This document shows, in pieces, positions 12,061 through 23,327 of a stretch of 64,000 nucleotides of DNA. Made by a program: the position numbers and the translations under genes. Under the pieces are notes generated by a model that saw only the letters and a program-made list of their open reading frames with translations, searched no databases and was not told the origin of the DNA. Source of the stretch: Vesta saturnalis (taxonomy: Eukaryota; Arthropoda; Insecta; Coleoptera; Lampyridae); assembly GCA_036346205.1 (NCBI GenBank), contig JARFJB010000749.1:1516001-1580000 (forward strand). The letters run 5' to 3'. Position 1 is the stretch's first letter. Each line of letters starts with the position of its first letter.

Positions 12061-12534
12061 ATACAGGGTGCGTCAACGCAACCTGACAAAATTTGAAAAT
12101 AAATAGATTATTACATAATAAGCATTTAACTAGCAGTATTTGACATTTGTCATTATTCCATAGCACACTTGAAGATTGCAACAGAAAATGGTTTTAATTT
12201 GTAAGTATGAGAATAAGAATAAGAAATACATTTGCTGGAATAAATTACTCCCGAATTGTTAAATAAATTCGAAATTTATTGGTAATTCATAATGCCATCA
12301 TACAAGATCCACACTGTAGCGTTAGAAATATAAGTAACCAGTTAGATATTAGTAAAAAAATTAGGTATAAAGAAGTATAAGTTTCATCTGTATAAATTGC
12401 AAATTCTACAATTAAAAGAACAAACAAGTGCTTAGAAGTAAACGGAAGGCGTTTTGAACATTTGTTAAAATGAAAAAAAAATACATAAATAAAATTATAT
12501 TGTTAGAAAATAGCTATATAGAGCGTTTTATTTT
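12061..12534. other. Orphan mariner-type end and AT-rich spacer
   Basis: TACAGGGTGCGTCAACGCAA at 12063-12082 is a mariner-type terminus with no partner. The rest is AT-rich with no gene. Confidence 0.5.
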
Positions 12535-13140
12535 CAAATTTATGTTTAAGTTGATTTTTTACAGTTTTAATGACATTCTCATGATGCTTAATGAAATTGA
12601 CCATACAAACCTTATATCGTTTGAAAGATTAGTGCAATCGATAACAAATGATAATACAATATACAGGGTGTTCCGTTTAAAAAATTTGAGATATTCTTTA
12701 ATTGGAGTTTTGCTTCACCCTGTATTACAAGAGATACGAAATACCAATCTAATTTTCTAAAAACCTAATAACCTCACAATATTAACCAAATGAAAAAATC
12801 TTCACACATTACTAGATTTAGTGACTGGCGGGGTGACAGATTAGGGATAATTTTTGTACACAATTGACCATATCTTATAAAATACTCTGTATAACCTAGT
12901 AAGACCGTATATTTTTGAAAAGCTATTGAACATGGTAATTCAAATTTGTAATGAAATACAGGGTATCCATTTAAAAAAGTGTAAGTTAATATAGCCACAC
13001 ATTTCTGGAACACCCTATATAGTCAATAATATTTTCAGAATATGTGTACGTTTATGGTACAACTTTCACCAAATTTTGGAAATTCTATCTTCTACCGTAA
13101 CTGCGCAATCGTCCGAGACCACAACTTTGGGACACCTTGG
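12535..13140. repeat. Right arm of the composite inverted repeat
   Basis: Reverse complement of 8861-9465 with scattered substitutions. It keeps the inner mariner-type termini at 12662 (TACAGGGTGTTCCGTTT) and near 13013 (GGAACACCCTATATAG). Confidence 0.8.
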
Positions 13141-13430
13141 AACTACCACGTATTGTGGAGGTCAAAGAAGTCGATCGAGTCCAATTTACTTATATAACAA
13201 AATGTATCGTTTGTCCGTGAGAATAGTTTCAAGTTTACTTAAAAAAATATTTTTTTGTACGCTTTGGAATTTGGCAGTGCATTTTATAGGATTACCGTCA
13301 TTTTAATAGTGGAAAAAAGCCAGAGAAAATTACAGAAGGGTCAAAACCGCCCTCCCCCCGTGGTATTTTTTTTTTTTTCTTAGGGGTGGTAATACTATTT
13401 TAAGACTTCCTCAACGGGAAGGCTTACTAA

Positions 13431-13830
13431 TCAAACCATCCAAGCAGACCATCGAACAGGTGCTTCTTGTCCGCTACTAATCCATCTACCAGTAAATTGT
13501 TCATTAAGATATCCTCTTACGGCACGTGCACCGTCGTCCATGAAGAACATGTTTCGACGCAAATCAGTAGACACGTCAGCTAATGATTGTGGAAAAATTT
13601 CTTGAAGGAAGCCAAAGTAACGAGCGTCATCCGAACCATCGGGCAATCGGAACGGCCCAAATATAAAATTGCCAATAATTCCGATCAGACATTGATTTTA
13701 AATTATCATTAATAATGGCTGCACGGGGATTTTCATCTGCATAAATATGCTCATTGTGTAGGTTCGTCATGCCACGAGGTGTAAAGCAAGGCTCATGAGT
13801 GAACAAGGTATTAGTGTTGAATCAGTTGTC
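13431..13830 (-). pseudogene. Mariner-type transposase fragment (middle part)
   Basis: Minus-strand pieces read NLHNEHIYADENPRA, then FGPFRLPDGSD, then FLQEIFPQSLADVS and FFMDDGARAVRGYLNE. This order matches the central DDE_3 domain of insect IS630/Tc1/mariner transposases, where the second catalytic aspartate sits in the xDGAPAHF box; here the PAHF part is lost. Both the DNA-binding N-terminus and the C-terminus with the third acidic residue are absent, and frames shift near 13650. A dead fragment without visible terminal repeats. Confidence 0.75.
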
Positions 13831-14021
13831 GCTAGTTCTGCGTTCCCCAACAATTTGTGAAAAACTTAAACGTGCTCCGTAGTCAAGTGGCTATTATTTT
13901 TGCACTAGCTATATGTGGAATGGACGAATCAATTGATCGGTAAGATCCTCACAGCTTAAGAAAATCTCGACCTTTCCAGACCTCATATTCTGCGTCGCAT
14001 TTCGAATTTTAAGTAAAAGTA

Positions 14022-14060
<39 letters not shown>

Positions 14061-14357
14061 ATATTTGTGTAGTTGGCTATAATGATGGTAAGGTTGGTAT
14101 TGTTTCTATTAAGAGTTAAGTGTTATAACCCCCGAATCATTTTAGTTAGGTATGACCAAGAGAAACAATTTTCAGCTTTTTAAAACAAGCTCTGGATTTT
14201 TCTAATGGAATGGATTCATTAAGAACACGTAAAACGTCATCAACGAAGCTGGGACATTCTATAAACATTACAGTACTGTAATTTGTATCACTATAATTAT
14301 TATGTGGTGTTTAACGGTGTGAAAACAACAATCAAATTTCATTGATGTTATTTATTA
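13831..14357. other. No gene; (TA)n run at 14025-14057
   Basis: AT-rich spacer between two mariner-type relics. It holds a pure (TA)n run. Nothing coding recognised. Confidence 0.6.
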
Positions 14358-14359
14358 TA

Positions 14360-15680
14360 CAGAGTGAGTTTTAAGTATGGAACGCTTCAATTATCTCGGA
14401 AACGATTTGCACGTTTTTTATGGATTTTGGTGGGCAAGGGTCTTGTGATACGGCCGATATTATGATGTAATTTACATTGTTGTCAGACCTTTCCTTTTTC
14501 CGGAATAATAACGAACTTTGTTATTTCAAATGGATTACCCTGTATATTTTTGCTTTTTGAAATCCTTAAGAAATACTGATTATTTTTCATCTAATGTTCC
14601 CTATACCTAAATGCCATAATTTCGGAGTTATAGCTACATTTACGTTATCTCCGCCGAAGTTAAACTAATACATTTATGGGCTATGATTAAAAAACTCGTT
14701 TAATTTGAATACTGCAGTAAAGGCGATTACAGCAAATGCTCAAAATGTTGTCCATTTACTTCAATACAACAAGCCATGCGATTTTTAAAATTTTTCAATA
14801 CATTTTGCAACATCCCTAACTGCTCAATTCTTCTTATCTCTGTGGTAATCATATCTTTTAATTCCTGAATATTGGCAGGTTTTGTTTTATAAACGATGTT
14901 TTTTAAGTGACCCCACAGGAAATAGTCAAAAGGATTCATGTCGGGTGATCGCGGGGGCCATTCGATAAAACCACGCCTCACCACACGCGCATAGCGAGGT
15001 GGGGCACCCTCTTGTTGTAGCGAAATATTGTCGTTTGGGATATTGTTATTGTCTGAAAATTTCTAACAATGAAGTTTTTTTTAAATGTAATTGAAAATAC
15101 TTACTTGGATTTGGAAATAACTGAGCCAACTTAGGTATAGTACTATTTTCCAATAAATCTAAATACGCCTGACCATTTAAGTTACCCTCAATGAAAAAGG
15201 GACCAATTATTTTGTCGCCTATTATTCCAGCCCATATATTCAGTTTATCGGGATATTTGGTGTGGGATTCACGCATCCAATGAGGATTGTTACGTGACCA
15301 GTATCTACAATTATGCCGATTTACGTTTCCATTAATACAAATAGTGGCATCATCGCAAAACATAACATTACTTAAAAAATTTGGATCGTTTTGATTGCAA
15401 CATTTTTCCATCATTAGGTCTGCAAATTCTACACGTCTATCAAAATCGTCATCTGACAACTCTTGAACCAACGTTACTTTGTATGGATGGAATTTATTAC
15501 CATGTAAAATTTTCATTACGGATGTTTGCGAAATATCAAGTTCCCTGGATATTTGTCTAGTACTCAAGTGTGGGTCGTCTTCTAACAGGACACAAACATC
15601 TAAAGATTTGTTTTCAGTTGATGCAGTTTTTCTGCGCCTTGATTTGGATAAATCTTTTACTGAACCAGGTTCGTTAAACT
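14360..15680 (-). mobile_element. Mariner-type element D, half only
   Basis: The left end at 14360 follows a TA and begins CAGAGTGAGTTTTAAGTATG, a mariner-type terminus. The transposase lies on the minus strand from 14727 up to about 15680, where the sequence switches without a boundary into gypsy gag. The other terminus is missing. The element was cut by deletion or recombination at the gypsy junction. Confidence 0.75.
14727..15680 (-). pseudogene. Mariner-type transposase, element D
   Basis: Cut-and-paste transposase of the DDE_3 fold. From the N-terminal side (15680 downward) it reads VKDLSKSRRRKTAS, then the helix-turn-helix phrase LSTRQISRELDISQTSV, the first catalytic box VMFCDDATI (usually DEA), CRYWSRNNPHWM and LNIWAGIIGDKIIGPF. 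After a frame change near 15050 come QQEGAPPRYARVV and EWPPRSPDMNPFDYFLWG, ending NGQHFEHLL and a stop at 14727. The second catalytic aspartate is glutamate (QQEGA), and about 20 residues before EWPPRSPD are missing. The N-terminal end is cut at the gypsy junction. Non-functional. Confidence 0.85.
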
Positions 15681-15689
15681 TTTTTACTA

Positions 15690-16370
15690 AAAAAAAATTT
15701 GAAAATTATAAACAACGCTTGGAAAACCACTTCAAGGTTAAAGGCACCTTTAATGACAAATCGATGTGTTCGAAACTGCTGTTACAGTATATTGGACCAG
15801 AAACCTATGCGTTACTCATTTCTTTAGCTGCACCAAAGGAAGTAAGTGCTCTGGATTACGCAGAAATTATTGAATTGCTAAATAATCAATTTAAGCCACA
15901 TGTCAATTACTTAATGGAACAACACAGATTTTTATCAGAAATACAGTTAGAATCTGTACCTGTAAGAGATTACGTTACAAAGTTGAAAAGTCATTGATAA
16001 ATTTTAATTGTGACTGTGTCAAGTCAGTGTCAAACATTTTTTTATGCGCTCAATTCATCAGAGGATTATATGATCAAAGTATACGTGAGAAGCTTCTTGT
16101 AGATCAAGATAATGATTTCGAAACTATTGTACAAAAAGCTATTTATTACATATGAAGCGTCAAAATTATATGCAACAGAAATTTCAAACACAGCATCAAC
16201 TTCGACCATTAGCAAAATCTCGAAATCGTCTAACTTCGATAATTCTAAGAAGCGCAAATCAAATGTGAATTTATATCAACTTGGAATTCAAGGATTGTAT
16301 AATTGCTAAAAATCGGTTGAGATGTAGCCACTGCAGTAAATATGGTCACGTTGCTCGAGTTTACATAAAA
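15690..16370 (+). pseudogene. Gypsy gag remnant with damaged zinc knuckle
   Basis: Reads KFENYKQRLENHFKVKG, CSKLLLQYIGPETYALLISL, a QFKPHVNYLMEQHRF-like phrase and VPVRDYVTKLK, typical of the capsid part of gypsy gag, which packages element RNA. Frames break near 15997. A later piece holds the zinc knuckle CSHCSKYGHVARVY (about 16323-16364): the CX2CX4H part is intact but the last cysteine is tyrosine. The upstream frame starting near 15479 is a chimera with antisense transposase, not the natural gag start. Confidence 0.8.
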
Positions 16371-16805
16371 GAATTACTTAAAGAAAAGCAAGTACATTAT
16401 GCAGATGTGGCAGATGAAGCAGGACGTTTATACAGTGACACCGCAAATGACGATTTAACCTTCAATAACATTATAGATATTTTTACAGGTTCAAACATAG
16501 TTGGTTTTGATGGCGGAAAGTTTTTTGCAACAGTGCTAATCAAAGGAAAAGTTCAAACGTTTGAAGTAGGCTCGGGCTCTGGATACACGTTATTGGCAGA
16601 ATCAGCATTCAAAAAGTTGGACTTGAATATTACCTTACAACGTACAAACATACGATTTCGTTCATATACAGGTGATATTTTTACGCCTATAGGGTATATA
16701 AAAGTTAATGTTGCATATAAAAATCGAAAATCATTGGAAGAATTATACATCGTTCCTGAAGATTATACTGCTCTACTAGGATATAACACTTCAAGAAATA
16801 GGTAG
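16371..16805 (+). pseudogene. Gypsy aspartic protease remnant
   Basis: Follows the zinc knuckle in the same frame. The active-site box reads FEVGSGSGYTLL where gypsy proteases normally have a DxGSxxxxL box, so the catalytic aspartate is glutamate. The downstream part TPIGYIKVNVAYKNR and LYIVPEDYTALLG fits the end of the retroviral-type protease fold. The frame ends at a stop after LLG, where these proteins normally continue. The enzyme would cut the gag-pol polyprotein; here it is dead. Confidence 0.75.
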
Positions 16806-16879
16806 TATTCGCTCAATTTCAATATATGAGTCAATTAAAGAAATACTAAAAAAATATGCTACACTTTTCGAACCCAGAG

Positions 16880-17925
16880 TTGGTTGTATTCCTAATATTT
16901 GTTGCTCGCTCAAATTTCGACCCAATTTCAACCCAGTTTTCATAAGAGATTGTCAATTGCCCTTCGCACTTCGAGAGAAAGTTGAAAAGGAACTTAATGA
17001 CTTAGAAAACAATGGTATTATATCGAAAGGCAATACCAGCGACTGGGGATCTCCATTGGTAGTGGTAGTGGTAAGATTGTGTGTAGACTATAAAGTGGCT
17101 GTTAATCCTCAATTGGAATCTGCACATTATCCTATTAAACAAATTGACGAAATTTTACATGATCTACGAAAATCTCCATATTTTTGCAGCATAGTTTTAT
17201 ACAAAGCATATTTACATATTAAAGTCGATGACAGCAGCAAAAAGGTTCAAACGATTTCTACCCATCGAGGTACTTACGAAGTCAACCGTCTTTCATTTGG
17301 AATTAAAACCGCGCCGAGTGAATTCAACCGCATTTTGGATCAAATATTACAACGTTTAGAAGGAGTTACTTCGTATTTTGATGATATTGTTATCCACGGC
17401 GAATTCTTTCCAGAATGTAAAAATCGTTTAGAAAAATGTTTAGACCGACTGATCTGCATATAAATAAAAATAAATGCGAATATTTCAAGAAAGAAATAAA
17501 ATATCTAGGTTACATTTCAAAGAATGAAATTAGGAAATGCCCTACCAAAGTAACAGTTATCAAAAACTTCCCAGAACCGCAGAATACAGAAGAACTCTGA
17601 AGATTTCTAGGAATGGTTACGTATTATTCCAGATTCATTTCTAATTTATCTACTTTAACTACACCACTTCGAAATTTATTACAAAAGAACAAACGATTTG
17701 TATGGACGTCTATTTGCGAACAAGCATTTATTAAGCTGAAACAAGGAATTGCAAGTGATAAGGTATTAATTCCATATGATCCTGACTTACCTATAACTTT
17801 GGCTTGTGACGCAACCGAACCTTGTTCTAACGATTTGGAAACAATAATCGATAGCGAAATTAAAATTTTACAAATTCAACTTGTCTGTCAAATTTCGACA
17901 AATGCTGTAAATGCAAGTTAAATTA
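16880..17925 (+). pseudogene. Gypsy reverse transcriptase and RNase H remnant
   Basis: The RT piece at 16957-17463 (168 residues) has DWGSPLVVVV, LCVDYK, YPIKQIDEIL, FGIKTAPSEFNRILD and the catalytic YFDDIVIHG at residues 140-148. Motif A reads CSIVLYKAYLH, so the first catalytic aspartate (normally in a DLxxAYxQ/H box) is valine. After a frameshift at 17463 the connection reads KCEYFKKEIKYLGY, then LGMVTYYSRFISNLS and the RNase H start ITLACDATE. A large part of RNase H is missing after that. It would copy RNA to DNA in virus-like particles; it is inactive. Confidence 0.85.
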
Positions 17926-19131
17926 AAAACGAAATAGAAAACGATGAGGAATTACTTAATCTACGAAAGAAACTAATTAATGGTGAAATAGTTAATGAAG
18001 GTTATTCACGTCAAGATGGATTAATTTTTATTCGGAATAGACTGGTAATTCCAAAAAAGTTCAGTTCAGCAATTTTAACAGAATTACTTCGCTCTCACCT
18101 AGGAATCGTCAAAATGAAACAACAATACTGTTACTGGGAAGGTATTCACAAGGATATTGAGCAGACTGTGCAGAAACTAGAAAAGACCATTCCAAAGTAA
18201 TGACTCACCATTGGGAAGAACCAGCAGGAAATTTTGATAGGATTCATATAGACTTTGCTGGCTCTTTTCAATCGCACTTTTTCTTAGTTGTAATTGATGC
18301 AAAACCGAAATGGTCTGAAATAAAGATTTCAAGAAACGCTCTAACAACTGATTCGACCATAATAATGCTTGGAAGACATTTTTGCGACACATGGATTACC
18401 GAAGATTATTGTCTCAGATAATGCTACAATTTTTAAAAGCGATAAGTTTCAAACATTTTGTAAGGAAAAGGGTATTTTGCAGAATTTTATAGCTCCTGGG
18501 CATCCGGCTACAAATGGATTGGCAGAACGATATATTCAAACGTTAAAAAGAAAGTTGTTAGCAATGTCTGGTGAAAGTGGTTCCGTATATAAAAATGTGA
18601 GAGAAATGTTGTCATATTACAGAGCAACACCAGTAGTCAATGGGGACAGTCCAGCTCATAGGAATATTCAAATTCGTCTTGATGCTATTCTACCAATAAA
18701 GCAATCTTCTGTGGATAACAGAGGCTGCAACATAAGAATCTTTTTGGTCGGAGATAGAGTTCAAGCCCGCTGGTATGCCAATAACAAGGTAATGTGGAAA
18801 TTTGGTACAGTAATAAAAGTGTTGGGGAACTTACATTATCAAATAAAACTTGATAATGGATATATTTTTAAAAGACACATTGATCAACTCATTAAATCAG
18901 TTGTATCTAATAGTGGAATTGATATCGAACCACCGAATAATGAAGACAGTGGTGAGAAGGAAAATCAGCGACAAACTGAAGAAATTAAAATCCGCCATCA
19001 TCACTGAGGCCAAAGCTCACGCACACAAATACAAGAATCTGCAGAAAGAGCCAGTTTAGAAGAAAAGAAGAGAGATTGTAGATCGTCTCGATTTAGAAAT
19101 TCACCATCATACTTGCAAGATTATGTCTTAA
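17926..19131 (+). pseudogene. Gypsy integrase remnant
   Basis: A zinc-binding-domain relic (LRSHLGIVKMKQQ, YYWEGIHKDIEQ) is followed by the core. The first acidic residue is in IHIDFAGSF (about 18245). A frameshift near 18392 leads to IIVSDNATIFKSDKF (second), and NGLAERYIQTLKRKLL carries the glutamate. The C-terminal SH3-like part is recognisable (GDRVQARWYANN and LHYQIKLDNGY), then a charged tail ending about 19131. All three DDE residues survive although the frame is broken. The enzyme would insert element cDNA in the nucleus. Confidence 0.85.
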
Positions 19132-19153
19132 AATAGTATGGGAGACTATTATA

Positions 19154-19354
19154 CAGGGTGTATTGTAAAATCAGCGACAAACGAAAACTGGAGGTTCTAT
19201 GATTCAAAATAAGACCAAACGATCCGAAAATACTTCCTAACCGAGATACAGGTTGATTAAAAAATACTTTTTTTAAGGTTTTTTTAAGATTCCTCAAAAA
19301 CTACAACAGATATTACACTGAGATTTGGTACACCTACATGTCTAATTAAGTATC
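19154..19354. repeat. Left terminal inverted repeat of element A
   Basis: Matches the reverse complement of 26992-27191 from CAGGGTGTATTG to GTCTAATTAAGTA. The stop codon of the transposase remnant (19346-19348) lies inside it, because the coding region was fused to the repeat by an internal deletion. Confidence 0.9.
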
Positions 19355-20285
19355 TAGAGCTTCTCTAATTTCGTTATTTAAAAAATCTAAATATCGTTGC
19401 GAAGTTAAATTATGTCTAAAAAGATATGACCCTATTATTTGGTCATTTACAATGCCACACCAAACGTTAGTTTTAAATGAATATTGATTACGACACTCAA
19501 TTATGAAGTTAGGATTTCCTTGGGACCACCATCGACTGTTCTGGGAACTGCCTACTCCAGTAGAAATGAACGTAGCTTCGTCGGTCCATAAAATATTGTA
19601 AGGGAATTTGCAGTCTTCTTCTATTTTTCCTTGGTACCAAAATGAAAGGAACAATCGGATATCAGAATCTCTGCCTAGAGTGTTTATAAATTTAGGCTTG
19701 TATGGTTTAAATTTATCTTTATGTAAAATTTTACGTACAATTTCCCTACCGATCTCAGATTTAGACTTCGAAATTGTTCTAACACTGGTTTTGCCTTCTT
19801 CTACTATGCTTAAGCACACATCTAACTCAACATCTTCGGTGTGTTTCCGTGCAACTCTATTCTTGTAAACATTTTCCACGGATCCTGCTGATTTGAATTT
19901 ATTTACAATTCGGCTTACAGTGGAGTGCTACAAGTGTTTTCCAGGATGTCGCTCGTTAAAAATATTTGCCACAGTTCGATGTGGTGTATCTTCTCCACAC
20001 CATAAAACTATTTCAATTTTTTCTTGAAGGGAAAGCCTGTTGCGAAACTGCCTTAACACTACTTTTAATTCTAGCTTAAACTGCAAACGAACGTTTTGAC
20101 AGCTCAAAATGCCATATTTAAAAATTTTTGCCACAGTTCGATGTGGTGTATCTTCTCCACACAATAAAACTATTTCAATTTTTTCTTGAAGGGAAAGCCT
20201 GTTGCGAAACTGCCGTAACACTACTTTTAATTCTAGCTTAAACTGCAAACGAACGTTTTGACAGCTCAAAATGCCATATTACTGT
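19346..20285 (-). pseudogene. Element A transposase, C-terminus deleted
   Basis: From the N-terminal side: two in-frame copies of a first helix-turn-helix (LSLQEKIEIVLWCGEDTP, HRTVAKIF), NERHPGKHL, then after a frame change a linker and second helix-turn-helix (SVRTISKSKSEIGREIV), HKDKFKPYKP, the first catalytic box LWTDEATFIS, RWWSQGNPNF and TNVWCGIVNDQIIGSYLF. It stops after LDFLNNEIREALDT, where it runs into the terminal repeat. The region with the second and third catalytic acidic residues is therefore absent, and it cannot be active. Family: IS630/Tc1/mariner DDE_3. Confidence 0.85.
19958..20280. repeat. 162-bp tandem duplication in the transposase N-terminus
   Basis: The phrase GCCACAGTTCGATGTGGTGT starts at 19968 and again at 20130, and the rest of the unit repeats almost without change. 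The period of 162 is 54 codons, so the duplicated DNA-binding segment stays in frame. Confidence 0.95.
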
Positions 20286-21121
20286 CTTTAGTTTTTATTT
20301 TTTGTTTCCAGTACCTACTATTAATGAAAACATCGATGTATCGGGTTTCGCTTACCGTGTTTTCATGTAATTTGCTGGTAGCGATATTATTACGTAACTA
20401 CCATTACAGATTCTGATTGGAGTGTAAAATGTGTTATTTATCATAATAAATCAAATTTATCCTTTTGAGAAATACGTTTAGCTAAAGTATTAAATGAAAG
20501 TGATAAAACAGCACATTGTTAAATTTATGTCTGTAATAAAAAACATTACGTTGTTCAAAATTTTAATTCAACGCTAAGAAAACTCTTGTTTTAACATACC
20601 CCACCAAATTTTAATTGAGTTTTCTATGTAACTAGAAAAACAAAAAGTATTTTTTTGCTTCAATACAAAAGTTAAACGAACTTTGCACCAAACATGACTC
20701 ACGATGGTGAATAAATTTTTATAATTTAAAAAAGAAATCTTAAAAGCCATTTTGTTTTTAACTTAAATAGACTTGGCATGTTGAGTTTTCATTAGATAAA
20801 GAATTTTACGTAGGTTACATCAAATCAAGATGAAAAATAATTGGTAAAATGTCAAAAAACTGCCAAAAGTCATACTAAGTCTAATAGCACAAAATTAACA
20901 ACTTTTTATAATAATTTTTTCCGAAATTCGGCCAAATCTTTGCGTTTTTTTCAATTTGTTTCTTAAAAATGTAATTTTTGACAGAAGACGTCGGTTGTAA
21001 AACCAGCTTACTATACTTCATTTTTGGTTTTATTTGAAGCAAAAATGGGTGCGATAATCAGATTTATGCTAAAGCCGGGGTTTACAAAAATTCCCATACG
21101 GTGCCGACTTAAATGGTCACA

Positions 21122-21123
<2 letters not shown>

Positions 21124-21195
<72 letters not shown>
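21124..21195. repeat. (TA)n microsatellite
   Basis: About 36 uninterrupted TA units. Confidence 0.95.
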
Positions 21196-21198
<3 letters not shown>

Positions 21199-22067
21199 AA
21201 TGATATATATCTCATAATTGAGGATAGAGTTCAATTTATATTTGTTGAGTAAATTGAATATAAAAATAATTTATTCTTTTAAATTGTAATGATATTTAAT
21301 AATGAAATCATAAATTTGGGGATAGATAAATAATAATTTAGCTTACTTATATTCACTGGACTAGCTCAAACATCTCAATTAGCTTTACGCTTATTTGTTG
21401 GCAAATGATATAAAAATAATTTATTCGTTGATATTAACTTGAATGCATTTAAATGTGTAGGTGAAATCATGAAATGTTCTTTATTAAATAAAATCCAAAT
21501 TATAATAAATGGATAGTATGTGGAACAGACCTTAGTTAAACCTGCACAATAACGCATGCGTAGCGTCTTAACTGAATTAAAATGCAGCCTGTCAAAAATG
21601 TCGAATAGAAAAATTTTAACTTTGTAAGTTTGATTATGTTGTAATTAAAATTGAAATGTTGAAAATGATAAAAGTTCATTCAGTTTACAGATGTTTATAC
21701 CGTTATTTCACAAACACATACACATATAAATAATAAACATAAATGCAGGAAATTACACAAATAATGGAGACAGTTTATGGGTTATGAAAAATAAAAACCC
21801 ACTCACATGTGTATCTGCGGATTCCCCAATGATGTCTTCGTTTGGCTGGTTCCATAGCAATCTTTGGTGAACTTCTTCCCATAAGTGGCTGATGTTACTG
21901 GTCAGTTGCTTAAAATGATGCTGCATCCATTTCCATACTTGATCCAAATATATTTTGTTGAATAACGGTATTTCTTGGTGGTAATTGTGAAGTTACGTAT
22001 AGTTGCTTAAATAGCTTCAACTGAGCACTGTGTTTTAAGTTATATTTTAATTAATTATTGGTTCAAA

Positions 22068-22155
22068 TAAAAAATTATTATTAATAATAATTTTTAATTA
22101 CATATTTACATTTGAACTTATTCGTTCATAATAAAAACTTATAATAATATTGGTT
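22068..22155. repeat. Dispersed repeat shared with 47022-47103
   Basis: Both contain AATAATAATTTTTAATTACA, then TTTGAACTTATTCGTTC, then ACTTATAATAAT. At 47 kb this follows a tRNA-like head, so it may be the body of a SINE-like family. The head is absent here. Confidence 0.65.
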
Positions 22156-23327
22156 TAAATGTTTATAAAAATTTTCAATTTAAAATTACAGTATTAGATC
22201 CATATAATTTTAATTCACTTTCACCTTTGTTTTAGGTCGCGTCATGGAAATTCCTTTATTAATTATTATACGTCGCTTCAGAAAATAAACAACGATTCAG
22301 AGAACTGAATAAATTTATTAACGAAAAAAGTAAACAAAACAAAAACACATCAATCGAAATTTGAACACATAAATTGAATCGAAACAAAATTTTATTATAA
22401 TTGAAAATTATATCGGTAACCTAACTTTTATATTTTCTCATAGGTTAAAAACAATTGTTACTGATGTCTCGACTCTTCACTAACCGATTTTCAAAATTTC
22501 TGATAATAACGTAACTTAACACTAACACTAATAAAACCTTGACCTTTTTTGTCTTAAAATAAAAAAACGGTAAGAGAGCAAGAGATCAGGACCAATTCCT
22601 TTTATACTAATCTGTTAGCTACAAAAATTTCAACTTTTTCTGTACCATACAAACAACCAAGCCTCTGATTGGTTTAAACAAATTTGAAAACTTAACTAAA
22701 ATACAAATTATGCCAAAACTTTCTTAAAATACTTCGGATTCACATTTTGATAACAGAATTGGAATCTGTGCAGAATTCCGCACAAAACGATACCTCATGA
22801 GCCATATATAGCTCCAAAATTTCACGATTTGACATATTATAATTTAAATTTACTTATATCCAAAAAAACTCTAAATTCTACACCTAAACTAAATACATAT
22901 TCGTAATCTATACGAAAAACTGTATTAGAATACATTTATTTAAACCCATATATCTTAATTTTAACGGAAAATTCTTTTTCATGTTGGAAATTTATGTATA
23001 AATACAATTAATCAGGCGAGTTTGAGTCAACTGACTCCATTTAGTGGAGTAGAGTATGTTAAGTAAAAAAAAAAAAAACGCACGCCCCTGATTTTTTTGA
23101 AGAAGTATTTTTTTGATAGATTCAACATTTAATTCTGCAAATAAAATCATACTTAGTATTTTTTCGATTCGGCACTCCGTTTTTTAAATATTTTCATTAA
23201 CATAAACGACCACATTATTCAATAAAAATCAAAATTTGTTTTATTTTACAAAAAATTAACGCAGTTAACTATTAGGTACATTATTAAAGAGATATTGAAG
23301 GAATCAAAAACAAAATAATAATTATTT

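Larger units (their letters stand above)
8861..13140. mobile_element. Composite element with about 600-bp inverted repeats
   Basis: The outer ends are TACAGGACGTCCCAAAATTC (8861) and, inverted, a phrase ending TTTGGGACACCTTGG (13140). The two arms (8861-9465 and 12535-13140) match with scattered differences through long stretches such as TTTCAAACGATNNNTATGGTC. The 3.07-kb interior holds copy 2 of the unclassified repeat and no transposase. It resembles a foldback transposon, or two inverted TE relics flanking a captured segment. I cannot show that it moved as a unit because no clear target duplication is visible. Confidence 0.7.
15685..19150 (+). mobile_element. Ty3/gypsy LTR retrotransposon, 5'-truncated
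   Basis: Gag, protease, reverse transcriptase, RNase H and integrase remnants follow in gypsy order on the plus strand, with frameshifts between most domains. There is no 5' LTR: gag starts abruptly next to transposase D. After the pol end (a phrase like SPSYLQDYVLK then a stop near 19131) comes a purine-rich ATGGGAGACTATTA, which could be the start of a 3' LTR. Element A was inserted exactly there (TA at 19152), so any 3' LTR would continue from 27192. Confidence 0.85.
20281..23002. other. No gene; probable foreign block inside element A with long (TA)n
   Basis: AT-rich, no credible protein. A 72-bp (TA)n run lies at 21124-21195. Just before it the sequence reads GACTTAAATGGTCACACTG, which could be the end of a transposon abutting TA; no inverted partner was found. 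At about 22068-22155 a stretch matches 47022-47103. A minus-strand 64-codon frame at 21753-21947 has no family signature. Confidence 0.45.

Noticed and set aside
21753..21947. 64-codon minus-strand frame with many aromatic residues, perhaps a transposase tail
   Set aside because: It lacks the FLWG and GGHFEHL landmarks of the transposases here, and no flanking coding sequence supports it.
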